Source of the DNA: CALZIK01 sp046756565
GTDB taxonomy: Bacteria > Acidobacteriota > Thermoanaerobaculia > Multivoradales > JAHEKO01
Assembly (NCBI GenBank): GCA_046756565.1
Contig: JBHHWO010000107.1
Coordinates: forward strand, 1-15,953
DNA length: 15,953 nt
Direction of reading: 5' to 3'
Shown here: in pieces, positions 12,535-15,953 of the stretch
How the letters are laid out: every line of letters starts with the position of its first letter
Position numbering within the stretch: position 1 is the first letter of the stretch
The notes under the pieces: model-generated
What the model was told of the DNA's origin: nothing
Seen by the model: the letters and a program-made list of their open reading frames with translations, nothing else
Databases searched by the model: none
Translations under genes and position numbers: made by a program

Positions 12535-13263
12535 ATGCAGCCACCCACCCTCGCCGCTCGCAGCTCCAACGGCGGTCCGGCCCTGATTCGGCTCCAAAGC
12601 CTCACCAAGCAGTTCCCATCCGGGGACCAGACTCTTACCGTCCTCGACGATGTCGACCTCGAGATCGCAGAGGGCGAGTCGGTGGCAATCCTGGGCCCGT
12701 CCGGAAGCGGCAAGTCCACTCTCCTCGCCCTCATCGCCGGCCTCGACAACCCCACTGCGGGGCAGGTGCTGATTGGCGATCGCGAGGTCCAGGACCTGTC
12801 GGAGGACGACCTGGCGCTGCTCCGCCGGCGGAAGATCGGCTTCGTCTTCCAGTCGTTCCAGCTCCTGGGCAATCTCACCGCTTCCGAGAACGTACGACTC
12901 CCGATCGACCTTGCGCGACTCGACCACCCCGCCAGACGCACCCGGAATCTCCTCGAGGAGGTCGGGCTGGAAGACCGCGGGCATCACTACCCCGCTCAGC
13001 TTTCGGGCGGCGAGCAGCAGCGCGTCGCCCTGGCTCGTGCCTTCGCCACGCGACCGCCGATCCTTCTGGCCGACGAGCCCACCGGCAATCTCGACGAGGC
13101 GACGGGAGCCAGGGTCCTCGAGCTCCTCGCCGATCTCAAGGACAGGCGCGGGACGACTCTCGTCCTGGTGACCCACGATCCAGCGGTGGCGGCTGTCGCC
13201 GATCGGCGCCTCTATCTCGAAGCGGGAAAGCTCGTGGATGGAAGCGAGCGCCAACCCGCATGA
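12535..13263 (+). CDS. ABC transporter ATPase, LolD/YbbA type
   Basis: A 242-residue ATP-binding subunit of the MacB/LolD/YbbA group, which works with FtsX-like permeases to move or extract lipids and lipoproteins by mechanotransmission rather than classical transport. Seen: Walker A GPSGSGKST (54-62), Q-loop VFQSFQLLGNLTASENV (104-120), signature LSGGEQQRVALARA (156-169), Walker B ILLADEPTGNLD (176-187, catalytic Glu181), and H-loop VTHD (His214). VFQSFQLL and EPTGNLD are typical of this subgroup. ATG 12535 fits the domain start; the 16 extra residues from ATG 12487 have no family match. It overlaps the permease start by 26 bp, so the pair is translationally coupled. Confidence 0.93.
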   Translation: MQPPTLAARSSNGGPALIRLQSLTKQFPSGDQTLTVLDDVDLEIAEGESVAILGPSGSGKSTLLALIAGLDNPTAGQVLIGDREVQDLSEDDLALLRRRKIGFVFQSFQLLGNLTASENVRLPIDLARLDHPARRTRNLLEEVGLEDRGHHYPAQLSGGEQQRVALARAFATRPPILLADEPTGNLDEATGARVLELLADLKDRRGTTLVLVTHDPAVAAVADRRLYLEAGKLVDGSERQPA

Positions 13264-15871
13264 GGCCGTCTTGAGGTCGTCCCAGTACTTCCGCTACATG
13301 GTCCGTGAGTCCCGCGGCTCGCGCGGGCGGCTGGGATTCTTCATCGCCTGCCTGGCCGTCGGTGTGGCGGCGGTGGTCGCGGTCGCGGGCCTGAGCGAAG
13401 GGCTCCAAACCGCTGTCGGCCGCGAAGCCCGCCAGCTGATGGCCGCCGATCTGGCGATCGAGGGGCGCAGGCCATTGCCCGCCGAGATCGAGTCCATGCT
13501 CGACGAGCGATCCGGAGGCGAGCGAACCTTGCTCAAGGAGATGGCCACGGTGGTCGCGACCGAGCCCCCGGCTCCAAGCGCTACGCCGAACGGTGCGCCG
13601 GAAAGCGTGCCTGGAGCCAGCCAGCTCGCCGAGCTCAAGGCGGTCGAGGGCACCTATCCGTTCTACGGGCGGCTGGTTCTCGAGCCGCAGCGGCCCCTGA
13701 GCGAGCTGCTCTCGAAGGATCGCACGGTGGTGGCGGCGGATCTTCTGTCCCGACTCGACCTGGCGGCCGGAGACCGCCTCCGGATCGGCAGCGCCTGGTT
13801 CGAGATCGCCGGGGTCGTCCTCTCCGAGCCGGACCGCATCGGCATGGCGCTGACCATGGGCCCGCGGGTCTTCGTATCCGGCGAGGGACTCGCGCGCGCG
13901 GATCTCGAGCGCTTCGGTAGCCGGATCGACTACCGGACTCTCATCAAGCTCCCCGGCGAGCTGCCCCGCGACGCACTCAAGACCCTGGCCGAAGAGATCC
14001 GCGCCTGGCCCGAGATCGAGAACCGCTACCGCGTCCAGACCTACGCCGAAGCCCAGCCTGCCGTGCGACGCGCGCTCAGCCGCGTCGACCGCTTCCTGGG
14101 GCTGGTCGCGCTTCTGTCGCTTCTCCTCGGCGGGGTCGGTGTCGCTCAGACCACGCGGGCCTGGCTCCTGGGACGCATGGACTCGATGGCGGTTCTCCGC
14201 GCGATCGGCTTTCGACCGAACGAGGTTTTGCTGCTCTACCTCGGCCAGACACTCGCGCTGGGCCTGGCCGGTAGTCTCCTGGGAGTCGCCGGCGGCATTG
14301 CGGTCCTGGCCCTTGCGCCGGTCGTGACCGCCGACCTCCTTCCCGAGGGCCTGGCGATCGGCCTCTGGCAGCCGCTCGCCTTCCTCCGCGGTATTGGATT
14401 AGGGCTGGGCACTGCGGTTCTCTTCAGCTTCGCTCCGCTGGCCACCGTGCGCAGGATTCCGCCACTTCGCGTTCTGCGTCAGGACGTGGAGCCGCTTCGC
14501 CCGACCCGCTGGGTACGGGCACTCACCATCGCGATTTTGGTCGCCGGCGTCGCCACGACGGCTTCGATCCAGGCGGCGTCGCTCCGCTACGGCCTGGCGT
14601 TTACCGCCGGCGTTTCACTCGCCGCCGGCTCGCTCGCGCTGGCCTCTCTGGGCGCCATCCGGACCATCAGTCGCATGCCCCGGAAGGTGCTGCGGTCCGG
14701 CCCGGTGTGGGTTCGCCACGGACTGGCCGCGCTCCTGCGCCCGGGCGCCGGCACCGTGGGAGCGGTCGTGGCCCTCGGAATCGGAGTGCTGCTCCTCCTC
14801 GGGATCGCGCTCGTCCAGGGCGGATTGAGTGGGCAGCTGTCGACCGCCCTGCCCGCCGGCTCGCCTTCGGCCTTCCTGATCGACATCCAGAGCTCGCAGT
14901 GGTCCGGCGTTCAAGGGATTCTCGACGAAGCCGGCGTCGAGTCGCTCAACTCGGCTCCGGTCGTGACCGCGCGAATCGAATCCATCGGAGACGAAGACGT
15001 CGAAGAGCTCGTCGAGGGCACCGAGAGCCGCGGCCGCCGCTGGGCGCTCACCCGCGAGCAGCGGGTCACCTATCTCGAGGCGCTGGCGCCCGACAACCGG
15101 CTCTTGGAGAGCATGTCGGACTCCCAGTCGCCGGAGGACCCCTGGACCGACCCGGACCGCTTCGAGCTGAGCGTCGAAGAGGACTACGCCCGCGATCTCG
15201 AGCTCGAGGTCGGATCGGTTCTGGTCCTCGACGTCCAGAACGTTCCGATCGAGTTCACCGTGTCGAGCATTCGGTCCGTCGACTGGGGGACGTTCGATCT
15301 CAACTTCTTCTTCGTCGCCGAGCCCGCGGCCCTCGTGGAAGCGCCGCAGTACCGCGTCGCCACGGTGCGCCTACCGCAGGGCGGCGAGCAGATCGTCCAG
15401 GACCGGCTCGCGGCGGCGTACCAGAACGTGACCATGTTTCGGATCCGTGACGTTCTCGAAAAGGTCAAGAAGGTCCTGGATCGCCTCGCGCTCGGCGTGC
15501 AGTTCCTGGGTGGCTTCACGGTGCTGGCGGGCCTGGTCATCCTGGCCGGCGCGGTCAGCGCGAACTCGATCCGCCGCGCCCGGGAGATCGCGCTCCTGAA
15601 GACGCTCGGAATGGTGCGCCGGGAGATCGCGCTGATGTTCACCCTCGAGTTCGCGCTGCTCGGGTTGCTGGCCGGGGCGGTCGGAGCGGTAGGCGGTGTC
15701 GTTCTGTCGCGGACCGTCCTGGTCCGTGGAATGGAGATCGCCTGGGAGTTCGAGCCGGTGCCGGTCGCCCTCGCGGTCGCCGCGAGCATGGTCCTGGCCG
15801 CCGCGGCCGCTGTGCTGGCCGGCAGCCGGGCCCTGGCGGCCCGGCCGCTGGAGGTGCTGCGGGGGGACTGA
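13238..15871 (+). CDS. FtsX-family permease, YbbP type
   Basis: An 877-residue membrane partner of the upstream ATPase. Layout: first helix at about 32-52 (LGFFIACLAVGVAAVVAVAGL), extracytoplasmic MacB-type domain about 53-280, a first FtsX helix bundle at about 285-303, 333-361 and 381-402, two central helices at about 426-447 and 452-472, another at about 504-528, a second extracytoplasmic domain about 530-750, and a final FtsX bundle at about 752-772, 800-822 and 836-860. Each bundle has the family's cytoplasmic segment (MAVLRAIGFRPNEVLL; EIALLKTLGMVRREIAL). Ten helices and two periplasmic domains match YbbP rather than LolC/E. ATG 13238 is chosen for coupling to the ATPase; TTG 13271 and ATG 13299 also fit. 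Predicted role with the esterase: handling lipids or hydrophobic compounds at the envelope. Confidence 0.9.
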   Translation: MEASANPHEAVLRSSQYFRYMVRESRGSRGRLGFFIACLAVGVAAVVAVAGLSEGLQTAVGREARQLMAADLAIEGRRPLPAEIESMLDERSGGERTLLKEMATVVATEPPAPSATPNGAPESVPGASQLAELKAVEGTYPFYGRLVLEPQRPLSELLSKDRTVVAADLLSRLDLAAGDRLRIGSAWFEIAGVVLSEPDRIGMALTMGPRVFVSGEGLARADLERFGSRIDYRTLIKLPGELPRDALKTLAEEIRAWPEIENRYRVQTYAEAQPAVRRALSRVDRFLGLVALLSLLLGGVGVAQTTRAWLLGRMDSMAVLRAIGFRPNEVLLLYLGQTLALGLAGSLLGVAGGIAVLALAPVVTADLLPEGLAIGLWQPLAFLRGIGLGLGTAVLFSFAPLATVRRIPPLRVLRQDVEPLRPTRWVRALTIAILVAGVATTASIQAASLRYGLAFTAGVSLAAGSLALASLGAIRTISRMPRKVLRSGPVWVRHGLAALLRPGAGTVGAVVALGIGVLLLLGIALVQGGLSGQLSTALPAGSPSAFLIDIQSSQWSGVQGILDEAGVESLNSAPVVTARIESIGDEDVEELVEGTESRGRRWALTREQRVTYLEALAPDNRLLESMSDSQSPEDPWTDPDRFELSVEEDYARDLELEVGSVLVLDVQNVPIEFTVSSIRSVDWGTFDLNFFFVAEPAALVEAPQYRVATVRLPQGGEQIVQDRLAAAYQNVTMFRIRDVLEKVKKVLDRLALGVQFLGGFTVLAGLVILAGAVSANSIRRAREIALLKTLGMVRREIALMFTLEFALLGLLAGAVGAVGGVVLSRTVLVRGMEIAWEFEPVPVALAVAASMVLAAAAAVLAGSRALAARPLEVLRGD

Positions 15872-15898
15872 GTTGTATCGCCCCTACCTGCCCGGAGG

Positions 15899-15925
15899 GG
15901 GATCCTTCGCTGCGCTCAGGATGAC
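15899..15925. repeat. Dispersed palindromic repeat, copy 8
   Basis: GGGATCC followed by the core TTCGCTGCGCTCAGGATGAC, identical over this length to the copies at 9606 and 9690. It sits about 27 bp after the permease stop, where it may form the 3' hairpin of the transcript. Nothing else is recognisable in the last 80 bp of the window. Confidence 0.85.
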
Positions 15926-15953
15926 TATGGAGCCCCTACTTCCTATCCGGGAT

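Noticed and set aside
1..15953. CRISPR array.
   Set aside because: The only tandem repeat (9577-9717) has two units without unique regular spacers, and no cas gene is present.

Overview
The window is GC-rich bacterial chromosome. Gene content (an ArsS-type radical SAM enzyme, a geranylgeranyl-reductase-like flavoprotein, RsbW/RsbV-type regulators, a DUF885 protein, a TesA/YbbA/YbbP-like locus) and the many copies of a dispersed palindromic repeat suggest an environmental bacterium, perhaps an Acidobacteriota-like lineage. The phylum is a guess: there is no rRNA or marker gene here.

Layout. (1) 1-2187: the 3' part of arsS (+) converges on an FAD-dependent oxidoreductase gene (-). (2) 2203-4440 is wreckage. 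The 3' half of an IS3-family element (-) abuts a tryptophan 2,3-dioxygenase gene that has lost its 3' end (-). The 5' half of the same IS type (+) follows immediately, with a good programmed-frameshift site. (3) 4437-7229 looks like a small tRNA-associated island. An intact tRNA-Leu(TAA) lies at 7143-7229 (-), and a 57-bp degenerate copy of its 3' half lies at 4611-4667. Between the two are a secreted S33-type hydrolase gene and a 58-codon stub of a secreted amidohydrolase gene. Two further tRNA-3'-end-like pieces (about 4437 and 6816) sit where genes break off. (4) 7230-8003 holds a small predicted membrane protein with an unusually clear promoter and a 162-bp MITE-like element with 21-bp terminal inverted repeats at TA.

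(5) 8004-9456: a six-helix membrane protein gene (-), then, divergently, an RsbW-like anti-sigma kinase and an RsbV-like STAS antagonist joined by an ATGA overlap. (6) 9457-9738 is packed with dispersed and tandem repeats between convergent genes. (7) 9739-12488: a DUF885 metallopeptidase-like protein and a TesA-like GDSL esterase lipoprotein, both (-). (8) 12535-15871: a LolD/YbbA-type ABC ATPase overlapping a large FtsX/YbbP-type permease (+), divergent from the esterase. This is the same tesA / ybbA-ybbP arrangement known from Escherichia coli.

How genes work together: RsbW and RsbV form a partner-switching pair whose phosphatase and sigma factor are not in view. The esterase and the ABC ATPase/permease pair probably act together on lipid or lipoprotein substrates at the envelope. 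The segment 2203-7229 shows repeated insertion, truncation and tRNA-associated integration. I did not find a clearly new multi-gene system. The most unusual observations are the tRNA-fragment-bounded island, the split IS, the MITE, and several start codons that sit just downstream of -10-like hexamers, suggesting leaderless mRNAs.
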